From positions 220,119,622-220,183,621 of the forward strand of contig NC_053039.3 of NCBI RefSeq assembly GCF_002575655.3: a DNA stretch of 64,000 nucleotides. The letters are read 5' to 3'. Source of the stretch: Aegilops tauschii subsp. strangulata. Its lineage: Eukaryota; Streptophyta; Magnoliopsida; Poales; Poaceae. This document shows positions 1 to 10,984 of this stretch, piece by piece. The number at the start of each line of letters is the position of its first letter. Positions within the stretch are counted from its first letter, which is position 1. Made by a program: the position numbers and the translations under genes. The notes under the pieces are model-generated. The model was not told the origin of the DNA. It saw only the letters and a program-made list of their open reading frames with translations, and searched no databases.

Positions 1-55
1 CAGGGACGGACCCAAGCACAAGCGTCGTGCTAGTGTGAACAGCTCCCGTGGTAGG
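1..55 (-). mobile_element. Element D, fragment left of the element A insertion
   Basis: This short flank ends in gtagg, and the sequence after element A resumes with gtaggtggcaatc. It is therefore read as the same older Gypsy element (D) that continues at 10147. No coding frame can be judged in 55 bases. Its membership of D rests on the matching 5-bp duplication, not on internal homology. Confidence 0.5.
51..55. repeat. Target-site duplication of element A, left copy (GTAGG)
   Basis: GTAGG lies directly before the LTR start tgatacgtcc at 56. The same five bases recur at 10147-10151, directly after the shortened 3' LTR. Five bases is the usual duplication size for Gypsy insertions. Confidence 0.75.
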
Positions 56-1576
56 TGATACGTCCATTTTGCATCATGCTTATATATCGATATTTATTGC
101 ATTATGGGCTGTTATTACACATTATGTCAGAATACTTATGCCTATTCTCTCTTATTTTACAAGGTTTACATAAGGAAGGAGAATGCCGGCAGCTGGAATT
201 CTGGGCTGGAAAAGGAGCAAATATTAGAGACCTATTCCGCACAACTCCAAAAGTCCTGAAAATCCACGAAAGTTATTTTTGGAAATAATAAAAAGTACTG
301 AGCGGAAGAAATACCTGAGGGGGCCCACACCCTGGCCACGAGGGTGGGGGCGCGCCCTACCCCCCTGGGCGCGCCCCCTGCCTCGTGGGCCCCCTGTTGG
401 CCCTTCGGTGCCCATCTTCTGCTATATAAAGTCTTTCGTCCGAAGAAAAATCATATGCAAGCTTTCGGGACGAGACTCCGCCGCCACGAGGCGGAACCTT
501 GGCGGAACCAATCTAGGGCTCCGGCAGAGCTGTTCAGCCGGGGACACTTCCCTCCGGGAGGGGGAAATCATCGCCATCGTCATCACAAATGCTCCTCTCA
601 TCGGGAGAGGGCAATATCCATCAACATCTTCACCAGCACCATCTCCTCTCAAACACTAGTTCATCTCTTGTATCCAATTCTTGTCTCTAAGTCTGGGATT
701 GGTACCTGTAGGTTGCTAGTAGTGTTGATTACTCCTTGTAGTTGATGCTAGTTGGTTTATTTGGTGGAAGATCATATGTTCAGATCCTTTATGCATATTA
801 ATACCCCTCTGATTATGAACATGAATATGCTTTGTGAGTAGTTACGTTTGTTCCTGAGGACATGGGAGAAGTCTTGCTATTAGTAGTCATGTGAATTTGG
901 TATTCGTTCGATATTTTGATGAGATGTATGTTGTCTATCCTCTAGTGGTGTTATGTGAACGTCGACTACATGACACGTCACCATTAATTGGGCCTAGAGG
1001 AAGGCATTGGGAAGTAATAAGTAGATGATGGGTTGCTAGAGTGACAGAAGCATAAACCCTAGTTTATGCGTTGCTTCGTAAGGGGCTGATTTGGATCCAT
1101 ATGTTTCATGCTATGGTTAGGTTTACCTTAATACTTTTGTTGTAGTTGCAGATGCTTGCAATAGAGGTTAACCATAAGTGGGATGCTTGTCCAAGTAAGG
1201 GCAGCACCCAAGCACCGGTCCACCCACATATCAAATTATCAAAGTACCGAACGCGAATCATATGAACGTGATGAAAACTAGCTTGACGATAATTCCCATG
1301 TGTCCTCGGGAGCGCTTTCCTTTATATAAGAGTTTGTCCAGGTTTGTCCTTTGCTACAAAAAGGATTGGGCCACCTTGCTGCACTTTATTTACTTTTGTT
1401 ACTTGTTGCTCGTTACAAATTATCCTATCACAAAACTATCTATTACCTATAATTTCAGTGCTTGCAGAGAATACCTTGCTGAAAACCGCTTATCATTTCC
1501 TTCTGCTCCTTGTTGGGTTTGACACTCTTACTTATAGAAAGGACTACGATAGATCCCATATACTTGTGGGTCATCA
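56..1576 (+). repeat. Element A 5' LTR
   Basis: It starts tgatacgtcc after the GTAGG duplication and ends gggtcatca, 11 bases before the primer site. Nearly the whole length matches 8724-10146. It holds a GC-rich imperfect hairpin with CCACGAGG at 336-343 and CCTCGTGG at 381-388, and a TATA box. It has no protein-coding role; the apparent ORFs over the GC-rich part are LTR noise. Confidence 0.9.
423..430 (+). promoter_or_regulatory. TATA box of the element A 5' LTR
   Basis: TATATAAA lies about 35 bases after the GC-rich hairpin and would start genomic RNA near 455. In the 3' LTR the matching site (9089) reads TATATGAA, so only the 5' copy keeps the consensus. Confidence 0.6.
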
Positions 1577-1587
1577 AGACTCTTTTC

Positions 1588-1605
1588 TGGTGCCGTTGCC
1601 GGGGA
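1588..1605 (+). other. Element A primer-binding site (tRNA-Asp type)
   Basis: TGGTGCCGTTGCCGGGGA differs at one base from the TGGCGCCGTTGCCGGGGA site seen in B, C and H. It lies 11 bases past the LTR end, the same spacing as in those elements. The CG-to-TG change is typical of methylated plant transposons. Confidence 0.85.
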
Positions 1606-1682
1606 GTGAAGCACCTTTGGTAGGTGGAATTTGGTAAGGAAAAATTTATATAGTGTGCTGAAATTTACTGTCACTTGTTACT

Positions 1683-4508
1683 ATGGAAAGTAATCCTCTG
1701 AGGGGCTTGTTCGGGGTATCTTCACCCCGACCAGTAGAGCAAAGAGTTGCTCCTCAACCGACTGAACCCACTGAGAATGAAAATGTCTGCTTTGAAATTC
1801 CTTCGGGTATGTTAGAAAAACTGCTGGCTAATCCTTTTGCAGGAGACGGAACAATGCATCCTGATGAGCACCTAATATATGTTGATGAAGTTTGTGGATT
1901 ATTTAAGCTTGCAGGTATACCCGATGATGTTATTAAGAAGAAGGTCCTCCCTTTATATTTGAAGGGAGATGCATTGACATGGTATAGGCTATGTGATGAT
2001 GTGGGATCATGGAACTACAAACGATTGAAATTGGAATTTCATCCGAAGTTTTATCCTATGCATCTTGTTCATCGTGATCGCAATTATATATATAATTTTT
2101 CGCCTCACAAAGGAGAAAGGATCGCTCAAGCTTGGGGGAGGCTTAAATCAATGTTATATTCATGCCCCAATCATGAGCTCCCAAGAGAAATAATTAATCA
2201 AAAATTTTATGCCCGGCTTTCTAATAACAATCGCACCATGCTCGATACTTCTTGTGCTGGCTCTTTTATGATGAAGACTATTGAATTCAAATGGGATTTA
2301 TTGGAAAGAATTAAACGCAACTCTGAAGATTGGGATCTCGACGAAGGTAAGGAGTCAGGTATGACACCTAAGTTTGATTGTGTTAAATCTTTTATGGATA
2401 CCGATGTTTTCCGTAAATTTAGCACTAAATATGGACTTGACTCTGAGATAGTAGCTTCTTTCTGTGAATCCTTTGCTACTCATGTTGATCTCCCTAAGGA
2501 GAAGTGGTTTAAATATCATCCTCCCATAGAAGTAAAAGTGGCTGCACCTATTAAAGTTGAAGAAAAGACTATCACTTATAATGATCCTATTGTTCCTACT
2601 GCTTATGTTGAGAAACCACCTTTCCCTGTTAGAATAAAGGATCATGCTAAAGCTTCAACTGTGGTTCGTAAAAGCAATGTTAGAAATTATACACCTCCTG
2701 AGCAAATTAAAGTTGAACCTAATATTGCTATTGTTAAAGATCTCTTGTCTGATAATATTGATGGGCATGTTATTCATTTCCGTGATGAAACTGCTAGAAT
2801 TGCCAAACCTTGTGCTAAAGATAAACATAGACTAGTGGTAGGCATGCCTGTTATTTCTGTTAAAATAGGAGATCATTGTTATCATGGCTTATGTGATATG
2901 GGTGCTAGTGCTAGTGCTATACCTCATGACTTATACAAAGAAATTATGCATGATATTGCACCTGCTGAGATAGAAGATATTGACGTTACCATCAAGCTTG
3001 CCAATAGAGATACCATATCACCCATTCGAATTGTTAGAGATGTTGAAGTCTTGTGTGGGAAAACTAAATATCCTGCTGATTTTCTTGTTCTTGGTTCCCC
3101 ACAAGATAGCTTTTGCCCCATTATATTTGGTAGACCCTTCTTAAACACTGTTAATGCTAGGATAGACTGCGAAAAGGATGTTGTTACTATTGGTCTAGGT
3201 GATATGTCTCATGAGTTTAATTTTTCTAAATTTCGTAGACAACACCGTGAAGAGGAATTGCCTAGTAAGGATGAAATTATTGGTCTTGCTTCTATTGCCG
3301 TACCTCCTAGTGATCCTTTAGAACAATATTTGCTAGACCATGAAAATGATATGTTTACGAATGAAAGAAGGGAAATAGATGAAGTATTCTTTAAACAGGA
3401 ACCCATCCTGAAACACAATTTGCCTGTTGAAATCCTAGGGGATCCTCCTCCACCCAAGGGTGATCCCGTGTTTGAGCTTAAACCGTTACCTGACACTCTT
3501 AAATATGCTTATCTTGATGAAAAGAAGATATATCTTGTTATTATTAGTGCTAACCTTTCAGATCTTGAAGAAGAGAGATTATTGAAAACTCTGAAGAAGC
3601 ACCGTGCTGCTATTCGTTATACTCTTGATGATCTTAAGGGCATTAGTCCCACTCTATGCCAACATAAAATAAATTTGGAGAAAGATGCCAAACTAGTTCG
3701 TGATCACCAACGATGGCTGAATCCTAAGATGAAAGAAGTGGTAAGAAAGGAAATACTAAAGCTCCTTGAGGCAGGTATAATTTATCCCGTTGCTGATAGT
3801 CAGTGGGTAAGTCATGTCCATTGTGTCCCTAAGAAGGGAGGTATTACTGTTGTTCCTAATGATAAAGATGAATTGATTCCGCAAAGAATTATTACAGGTT
3901 ATAGGATGGTAATTGATTTCCGCAAATTAAATAAGGCTACTAAAAAGGATCATTACCCCTTACCTTTTATCGATCAAATGCTAGAAAGATTATCCAAACA
4001 TACACATTTTTGCTTTCTAGATGGTTATTCTGGTTTCTCTCAAATACCTGTGTCAGCCGATGATCAATCAAAGACCACTTTTACTTGCCCTTTCGGTACT
4101 TTTGCTTATAGACGTATGCCTTTTGGTTTATTTAATGCACCTGCTACCTTTCAAAGATGCATGATGGCTATATTCTCTGACTTTTGTGAAAAGATTTGTG
4201 AGGTTTTCATGGACGATTTCTCCGTTTATGGATCCTCTTTTGATGATTGCTTGAGCAACCTTGATCGAGTTTTGCAGAGATGTGAAGAAACTAATCTTGT
4301 CTTGAATTGGGAGAAGTGCCATTTTATGGTTAATGAAGGTATTGTGTTGGGGCATAAAGTTTCTGAAAGAGGTATTGAAGTCGATAAAGCCAAGGTTGAT
4401 GCTATTGAAAAGATGCCATGTCCCAAGAACATCAAAGGTATAAGAAGTTTCCTTGGTCACGCCGGTTTTTATAGGAGGTTCATTAAGGACTTCTCGAAAA
4501 TTTCTTGA
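1683..4508 (+). pseudogene. Element A gag-protease-RT, 5' part of the polyprotein (ends at a premature TGA)
   Basis: This frame encodes the capsid protein, aspartic protease and reverse transcriptase. A retrotransposon gag domain lies at about residues 40-190 (KGDALTWY, RIAQAWGRLKSML). The protease has active-site Asp405 in LCDMGASAS and a later IIFGRPFL. The reverse transcriptase spans about residues 660-900, with Asp780 in FLDGYSGF and Asp844/845 in FMDDFSVYG. The ATG at 1683 is the first in frame, about 80 bases after the primer site. The frame ends at TGA 4506-4508, just after the RT connection region (SFLGHAGFYRRF), and stays open past it to 6422. The stop is thus a nonsense mutation, consistent with CGA-to-TGA decay. 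Confidence 0.92.
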
Positions 4509-6422
4509 CCTCTAACTAATTTATTTCAAAAAGATATACCATTTGTCTTTGATGATGATTGTGTAGAAGCATTTGAAATACTTAAGAAAGCATTGATCTC
4601 TCAACCTATTGCTCAGCCACCTGATTGGAATTTACCCTTTGAAATTATGTGTGATGCTAGTGATTATGATGTAGGTGTTGTTCTAGGGCAAAGAGTTGAT
4701 AAGAAATTAAATGTTATCCAATATGCTAGCAAAACTCTAGACAATGCTCAAAGAAATTATGCTACTACTGAAAAAGAATTCTTAGCAGTTGTATTTGCTT
4801 GTGATAAGTTCAGACCTTATATTGTTGATTCTAAAGTAACTATTCACACTGATCATGCTGCTATTAAATATCTTATGGAAAAGAAAGATGCTAAACCTAG
4901 ACTTATTAGATGGGTTCTCTTGTTACAAGAATTTTATTTGCATATTATTGATAGAAAAGGAGCCGAGAACCCCGTTGCGGACAACTTGTCTAGGTTAGAA
5001 AATGTTCTTGATGACCCACTACCTATTGATGATAGCTTCCCTGATGAACAATTAAATGTCATAAATACTACTCGTACTGCTCCTTGGTATGCTGATTATG
5101 CTAATTACATCGTTGCTAAATTCATACCACCTAGTTTCACATACCAACAAAAGAAAAAGTTTTTCTATGATTTGAGACATTACTTTTGGGATGACCCACA
5201 TCTTTATAAAGAAGGAGTAGATGGTGTTATTAGACGTTGTGTACCTGAGCATGAACAGGAACAGATCCTACGCAAGTGTCACTCCGAGGCTTATGGAGGA
5301 CGCCACGCTGGAGATAGAGCTGCGCATAAGGTATTGCAATCCGGTTTTTATTGGCCTACTCTCTTCAAGGATGCCCGTAAGTTTGTCTTGTCTTGTGATG
5401 AATGTCAAAGAATTGGTAATATTAGTAGACGTCAAGAAATGCCTATGAATTATTCACTTGTTATTGAACCATTTGATGTTTGGGGCTTTGATTATATGGG
5501 ACCTTTTCCTGCCTCTAATGGATACACACATATTTTAGTTGCTGTTGATTATGTTACTAAGTGGGTAGAAGCTATTCCAACTAGTAGTGCTGATCATAAC
5601 ACTTCTATTAAAATGCTTAAAGAAGTTATTTTTCTGAGGTTTGGAGTCCCTAGATATTTAATGACTGATGGTGGTTCACATTTTATTCATGGTGCTTTCC
5701 AAAAAATGCTTGCTAAATATGATGTTAATCATAGAATTGCATCTCCTTATCACCCACAGTCTAGTGGTCAAGTAGAATTGAGTAATAGAGAGCTCAAATT
5801 AATTTTGCAAAAGACTGTTAATAGATCTAGAAAGAATTGGTCCAATAAACTTGATGATGCATTATGGGCCTATAGAACTGCATATAAAAATCCTATTGGT
5901 ATGTCTCCGTATAAAATGGTTTATGGAAAAGCATGTCACTTACCTCTCGAACTAGAACATAAGGCATATTGGGCTATTAAAGAGCTCAACTATGATTTCA
6001 AACTTGCCGGTGAGAAGAGGTTATTTGACATTAGCTCACTTGATGAATGGAGAACCCAAGCCTATGAGAATGCCAAATTGTTTAAAGAAAAGGTTAAAAG
6101 ATGGCATGACAAAAGGATACAAAAGCGTGAGTTTAATGTAGGTGATTATGTATTGCTATACAACTCTCGTTTAAGATTTTTTGCAGGAAAACTTCTCTCT
6201 AAATGGGAAGGCCCTTACGATGTCGAGGAGGTCTATCGTTCCGGTGCCATAAAAATCAACAACTTCGAAGGCACAAATCCGAAGGTGGTGAACGGTCAAA
6301 GAATCAAACATTATATCTCAGGTAATCCAATAAATGTTGAAACTAATGTTATTGAATCCGTAACCCCGGAGGAATACATAAGGGACACTTTCCAGAATGT
6401 TCCAGACTCCGAAAAGGAATAG
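4509..6422 (+). pseudogene. Element A RNase H-integrase, 3' part of the polyprotein
   Basis: It is in the same frame as the 1683 ORF and separated from it only by the TGA at 4506. RNase H begins at CDASDYDVG (Asp991, counted from 1683). The integrase zinc finger is complete: His1200, His1208, Cys1238 and Cys1241. The catalytic triad is Asp1270 (FDYMGPF), Asp1329 (LMTDGGSHF) and Glu1365 (GQVELSNRE), with DD35E spacing. A GPY/F-like [11 protein letters not shown] follows near the C-terminus. No chromodomain is seen. The ATG at 4593 is internal, not a natural start. The ORF ends with TAG at 6420, directly followed by a splice-donor-like GTACGT. Confidence 0.92.
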
Positions 6423-6737
6423 GTACGTGGTACGGTAAGTAAACCGACTCCAAAACAGTTCCAATGGCAAATTTTCTCCGTTTTGGAATATTTAGAAAAA
6501 TAGAAAAATAAGAAGCAGTCCGGGAAGGACACGAGGGCTCCACGAGGGTGGAGGGCGCGCCCTACCCTACTGGGCGCGCGCCCCTACCTCGTGGGCACCT
6601 TGTGTGCTCTCCGGACTCCGTTTTCTTGCAAGTTACGCATTTTGGTCGGTAAAAATTAGTTATATGTTCTCCCGAAGGTTTTGACCTCCGTATCACGCAA
6701 ATATCTCCTGTCTTTGTTTTGAGCTGTCCTGCTGCAG
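6423..6737 (+). promoter_or_regulatory. Possible intron or leader between pol and the third ORF of element A
   Basis: Donor-like sequences TAG|GTACGT (6423) and ACG|GTAAGT (6435) follow the pol stop. A pyrimidine-rich stretch ends in CTGCTGCAG at 6737, 11 bases before the next ATG. Between them lies the same GC-rich imperfect hairpin as in the LTRs (arms at 6540-6547 and 6587-6594). Splice-site quality is judged by eye only. Confidence 0.4.
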
Positions 6738-6748
6738 ATTAGAGAAAC

Positions 6749-7225
6749 ATGTCGTCCCAGGATTCGGAAGGAGAAAGCTATGTGGCTGATTACCTTGCAG
6801 ATCCTAAGGTCTATGGGGATGTGGAGCATTGTGGTTGGACTACGGAAGAAGAAGAGGACTATGAGCCCAAGAGAAAGGAGGAGACGAGCTCAGATGAAGA
6901 TGAAGTCCCATTACCTCAACCTGGGGACATGCATGTGGAGTTCAAAAAGTCAAGCCTCCCTGATAGAGCAAAGAAATTTAAGATCGAGTTTATCCCTTTT
7001 CGTCTCTTGCAGGAAAACAAGCAGGAATTATGCAAAAAAATATTAAGCCTGGAGCAGGAGATTGATGACTTGAGGGATCAAAATTCTATCCTCAAGCGCA
7101 AACTAAGGAAGAAGACTACGCCATCAACTAAACCATCTTCTTCTTCTTCAGCAAAGGAGACACAATCACATGGGTGTGGGCACTCCCCTTGGCAACTGCC
7201 AAGCTTGGGGGAGATGCCCCGGTAA
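6749..7225 (+). CDS. Third ORF of element A, acidic coiled-coil protein of unknown function (158 aa)
   Basis: I do not recognise a named family. The N-terminal ~65 residues are very acidic (EEEEDY, SSDEDEVPLP). Residues about 85-125 have regular leucine/isoleucine spacing (LLQENKQEL, LSLEQEIDDL, LKRKL), as expected of a coiled coil. A basic KRKLRKK patch and a serine-rich tail follow. There is no signal peptide and no membrane segment, so this is not a conventional env protein, although it sits where env-like ORFs sit in Athila elements. The ATG is 11 bases after a good splice-acceptor-like CAG. The frame is uninterrupted while pol has a stop. It could be an RNA- or protein-binding accessory factor; that is inference. 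Confidence 0.6.
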   Translation: MSSQDSEGESYVADYLADPKVYGDVEHCGWTTEEEEDYEPKRKEETSSDEDEVPLPQPGDMHVEFKKSSLPDRAKKFKIEFIPFRLLQENKQELCKKILSLEQEIDDLRDQNSILKRKLRKKTTPSTKPSSSSSAKETQSHGCGHSPWQLPSLGEMPR

Positions 7226-8709
7226 AGTATCACCATCACATCTCTATCTTTACCGTTTTTCTTAGTTCAATCCTATTAGTAGTATCTTGATCTAGTAGAA
7301 TAATGTTTTGGTATGATCTAGTTTTGAGTTTTGCTTTATGTTCCCTCTATGTAATCGAGTCAGTCAGCTATATATAATAAAGATTAGTGTTGAGTAAAGG
7401 GCTTGATTATTTTGCCATGATCTTGAGTGAATAAAAGAGAAAAGAATAAAATGAAACAAAGAGATCATATTGATCTTATGAAGAGTAATGACTTCACATA
7501 GAAAGAGTATGATGATTAAAAATTGTTGAGAGTTGACAAACATAGCCTTGGTCATCGTTGCAATTAATAGGAAGTAATAAAGAAAGAGAGGTTTCACATA
7601 TAAATAAACTATCTTGGACATCTTTTATGATTGGGAGCACTCATTAAATATGACATGCTAAAGAGTTGATGTTGGACAAGGAAGACAACGTAATGGGTTA
7701 TGTTTTCTTATATCTGAGACAAAGTATATTGTCATGGATCATCCAACATGTTGAGCCTGCCTTTCCCCCTCATGCTAGCCAAATTCTTTGCACCAAGTAG
7801 AGATACTACTTGTGCTTCCAAAAACCCTTAAACCAGTTTTGCCATGAGAGTCCACCATACCTACCTATGGATTGAGTAAGATCCTTCAAGTAAGTTGTCA
7901 TCGGTGCAAGCAATAAAAATTGCTCTCTAAATATGTATGATTGATTGGTGTGGAGGAAATAAGCTTTATACGATCTTGTGATGTGGAAGAAATAAAAGCG
8001 ACGGACTGCATAATAAAGGTCCATATCACAAGTGGCAATATAAAGTGACGTTCTTTCGTATTAAGATTTTGTGCATCCAACCCTGAAAGCGCATGGAAAC
8101 CTCTGCTTCCCTCTGTGAAGGGCCTATCTTTTATTATTACGTTCTACCTTATGCAAGAGTCATGGTGATCTTCACCTTTCCTTTTTACATTTTATCCTTT
8201 GGCAAGCACAGGATGTTGGAAAGATCCTGATAGATATATCTAATTGGATGTGGGTTAGCATGAATTATTATTGTTGACATTACCCTTGAGGTAAAAGGTT
8301 GGGAGGCGAAACTATAAGCCCCTATCTTTCTCTGTGTCCGATTAAAACTCCGTAACCACAAGTATTGCGTGAGTGTTAGCAATTATGAAAGACTAAATGA
8401 TAGTTGAGTATGTGGACTTGCTAGAAAGCTCTGACATAGACTCTTTCTGATGCTATGATAAATTGCAATTGCTCCAATGACTGAGATTACAGTTTGTTAG
8501 TTCTCAATAAAGTTTCTGATTCATACTTCACATTGTGAATAGATTATTACTTGAGCATAAGGAATCATATGACAATATCCATATATGTTGCTGTTATGAG
8601 AATAATCATGATGCCCTCATGTCCGTATTTTATTTTATCGACACCTCTACCTCTAAACATGTGGACATATTTATCGTTATCGGCTTCTGCTTGAGGACAA
8701 GCGAGGTCT
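7226..8709 (+). other. Element A 3' non-coding region
   Basis: About 1.5 kb between the third ORF and the polypurine tract, AT-rich and without a credible ORF on either strand. A polypurine-like aagcttgggggag lies at its left edge (about 7201-7213, inside the end of the third ORF). A pairing-type stretch (aaaacccttaaaccagttttgcc, near 7822) resembles one at 24541 in element E, so part of this region is shared between families. Confidence 0.6.
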
Positions 8710-8723
8710 AAGTTTGGGGGAGT
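8710..8723 (+). other. Element A polypurine tract
   Basis: TAAGTTTGGGGGAG immediately precedes the 3' LTR start tgatacgtcc. This is the usual place and composition of the plus-strand primer. Confidence 0.8.
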
Positions 8724-10146
8724 TGATACGTCCATTTTGCATCATGCTTTTATATCGATATTTATTGCATTATGGGCTGTTATTACACATTATGTCACAA
8801 TACTTATGCCTATTCTCTCTTATTTTACAAGGTTTACATAAGGAGGGAGAATGCCGGCAGCTGGAATTCTGGGCTGGAAAAGGAGCAAATATTATAGACC
8901 TATTCTGTACAACTCCAAATGTCCTGAAACTCCACAAAAGTTATTTTTGAAAATAATAAAAAATACTGAGCGGAAGAAATACCTGAGGGGGCCCACGCCC
9001 TGGCCACGAGGGTGGGGGCGCGCCCTACCCCCTGGGCGCGCCCCTGCCTCGTGGGCCCCCTGTTGGCCCTCCGGTGCCCATCTTCTGCTATATGAAGTCT
9101 TTCGCCCGAAGAAAAATCATAAGCAAGCTTTCGGGACGAGACTCCGCCGCCACGAGGCGGAACCTTGGCGGAACCAATCTAGGGCTCCGGCAGAGCTGTT
9201 CTGCCGGGGACACTTCCCTTCGGGAGGGGAAAATCATCGCCATCGTCATCACCAATGCTCCTCTCATCGGGAGAGGGCAATATCCATCAACATCTTCACC
9301 AGCACCATCTCCTCTCAAACCCTAGTTCATCTCTTGTATCCAATTCTTGTCTCTAAGTCTGGGATTGGTACCTGTAGGTTGCTAGTAGTGTTGATTACTC
9401 CTTGTAGTTGATGCTAGTTGGTTTATTTGGTGGAAGATCATATGTTCAGATCCTTTATGCATATTAATACCCCTCTGATTATGAACATGAATATGCTTTG
9501 TGAGTAGTTACGTTTGTTCCTGAGGACATGGGAGAAGTCTTGCTATTAGTAGTCATGTGAATTTAGTATTCGTTCGATATTTTGATGAGATGTATGTTGT
9601 CTATCCTCTAGTGGTGTTATGTGAACGTTGACTACATGACACTTCACCATTAATTGGGCCTGGAGGAAGGCATTGGGAAGTAATAAGTAGATGATGGGTT
9701 GCTAGAGTGACAGAAGCTTAAACCCTAGTTTATGCGTTGCTTCGTAAGGGGCTGATTTGGATCCATATGTTTCATGCTATGGTTAGGTTTACCTTAATAC
9801 TTTTGTTGTAGTTGCGGATGCTTGCAATAGAGGTTAATCATAAGTGGGATGCTTGTCCAAGTAAGGGCAGCACCCAAGCACCGGTCCACCCACATATCAA
9901 ATTATCAAAGTACCAAACGCGAATCATATGAACGTGATGAAAACTAGCTTGACGATAATTCCCATGTGTCCTCGGGAGCGCTTTCCTTTATATAAGAGTT
10001 TGTCGAAGCTTGTCCTTTGGTACAAAAAGGATTGGGCCACCTTGCTGCACTTTATTTACTTTTGTTACTTGTTGCTCGTTACAAATTATCCTATCACAAA
10101 ACTATCTGTTACCTATAATTACAGTGCTTGCAGAGAATACCTTGCT
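8724..10146 (+). repeat. Element A 3' LTR, lacking its last 96 bp
   Basis: It is collinear with the 5' LTR from tgatacgtcc to ataccttgct, which corresponds to 5' LTR base 1480. The next bases are the GTAGG duplication and element D sequence. The LTR therefore does not end in the canonical CA. Confidence 0.88.
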
Positions 10147-10151
10147 GTAGG
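10147..10151. repeat. Target-site duplication of element A, right copy (GTAGG)
   Basis: It is identical to 51-55 and directly follows the shortened 3' LTR. Confidence 0.7.
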
Positions 10152-10228
10152 TGGCAATCAAGCAGGTGATAACCATAGGTAGATTAAGCATGAAAAGCAG
10201 ACTAGCTTAGGTGAGTGCAAGAACGATA

Positions 10229-10380
10229 CACGCCACTGGGTCAGGCCCGAGCGGCTTGGGGAGGATGCAGCCCGAGGGGCGCCCCCAGCAAAGTAAGCTA
10301 ATGACATAAAAGGATACATGCCGCAGGGACTGACCCACGCGGCCTGGGAATGATGCGGCCCGAGGGGCGCTCCCAGCTAA
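10229..10380. repeat. Imperfect ~88-bp direct repeat inside element D
   Basis: Two related units begin at cggcttggggaggatg (10252) and cggcctgggaatgatg (10340), each followed by cgaggggcgc and then ccagc. Bases 1-55 begin with a similar cagggac-gacccac-type phrase, so more copies may lie outside the window. Confidence 0.6.
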
Positions 10381-10461
10381 ATAAACTTAGAGGATGTCAC
10401 CTGGCTTTCTTGTTGAAGGAATGTTGAGGAAGCTGAAGATGCGTGGCGAAGGGGTTGCTCC

Positions 10462-10930
10462 TCACGAGCCACCGGGTCCCTGAGCCTCGGGAGGCTCTGG
10501 GGGCCCAAGCGGTTCCTTGAGGACCGTCTCCGCCAGGACGTTATGGTGCCTGGCCTCCTCAGCCGCCAGGACGCTCCGCAGGTTGCGCTGGAAGGCGAAC
10601 GCCACACTCGGCAGGCCAAAAGGCATGCGAACGTAGCTGTGAGGCGGGCCCTTGCAGCGTCCCACGCATGAAGGCCAGAAAAGCTCCTGAGATACGGCCC
10701 AGTTGAGCCCTGGGACGTCGACGCAGATGCGCAGCCCGCCATCCTGCATCGTGCGCCAGGTGAGCGGCGATCGTCGCGCATGGCTCTCGCATCGTGCAGT
10801 TCCTGAGTGGTCTTGGCAATGAACTCCTGAGCACCGGCGGCTCCTCGCCCGGTGTCCTCCTGAGGGAAACGTGCTGCGAAGCATGCCTCCACGTGGTGCC
10901 CGAGCGCCTCCCTTGTGACGTTGGCAAGGT
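10462..10930 (-). pseudogene. Element D reverse transcriptase remnant
   Basis: Minus-strand fragments GGLRICVDVPGLN and YVRMPFGLPSVAFAFQ match the conserved CVDYxxLN and MPFGLxNAxxTFQ blocks of Gypsy reverse transcriptases. The stretch that should lie between them, with the first catalytic Asp, is largely missing or scrambled, and no YVDD-type motif is present. No intact frame spans the region. It cannot encode an active enzyme. Confidence 0.6.
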
Positions 10931-10984
10931 CTGAGGCCCTCCAGAAGAGAGCCCCCGAGCCCTGCCCGAGGAGGGCGCGCCTTC

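Larger units (their letters stand above)
56..10146 (+). mobile_element. Element A: autonomous Athila-type Gypsy LTR retrotransposon
   Basis: The order is 5' LTR, tRNA-Asp-type primer site, gag-PR-RT-RH-INT, a third ORF, about 1.5 kb of non-coding DNA, polypurine tract and 3' LTR. The FMDDFSVYG reverse transcriptase signature, the DD35E integrase and the primer site fit the Athila clade of plant Gypsy elements. It is the only element here with a complete set of replication domains, although a stop codon interrupts the polyprotein. The 3' LTR lacks the last 96 bp present in the 5' LTR, yet a GTAGG duplication flanks both ends. Eleven substitutions are visible in the first ~255 aligned LTR bases, so the insertion is not recent. 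Confidence 0.9.

Noticed and set aside
224..659. Overlapping proline/arginine-rich ORFs on both strands in the element A LTR
   Set aside because: They cover the GC-rich hairpin, recur with changes at 8851-9411, and have no domain or consistent start.
4593..4595. The ATG at 4593 as the start of a separate pol gene
   Set aside because: It is in the same frame as the upstream polyprotein and only follows the premature TGA; RNase H homology begins before a sensible leader could fit.
6749..7225. The third ORF of element A as a true env glycoprotein
   Set aside because: It has no signal peptide, membrane segment or cysteine-rich ectodomain.
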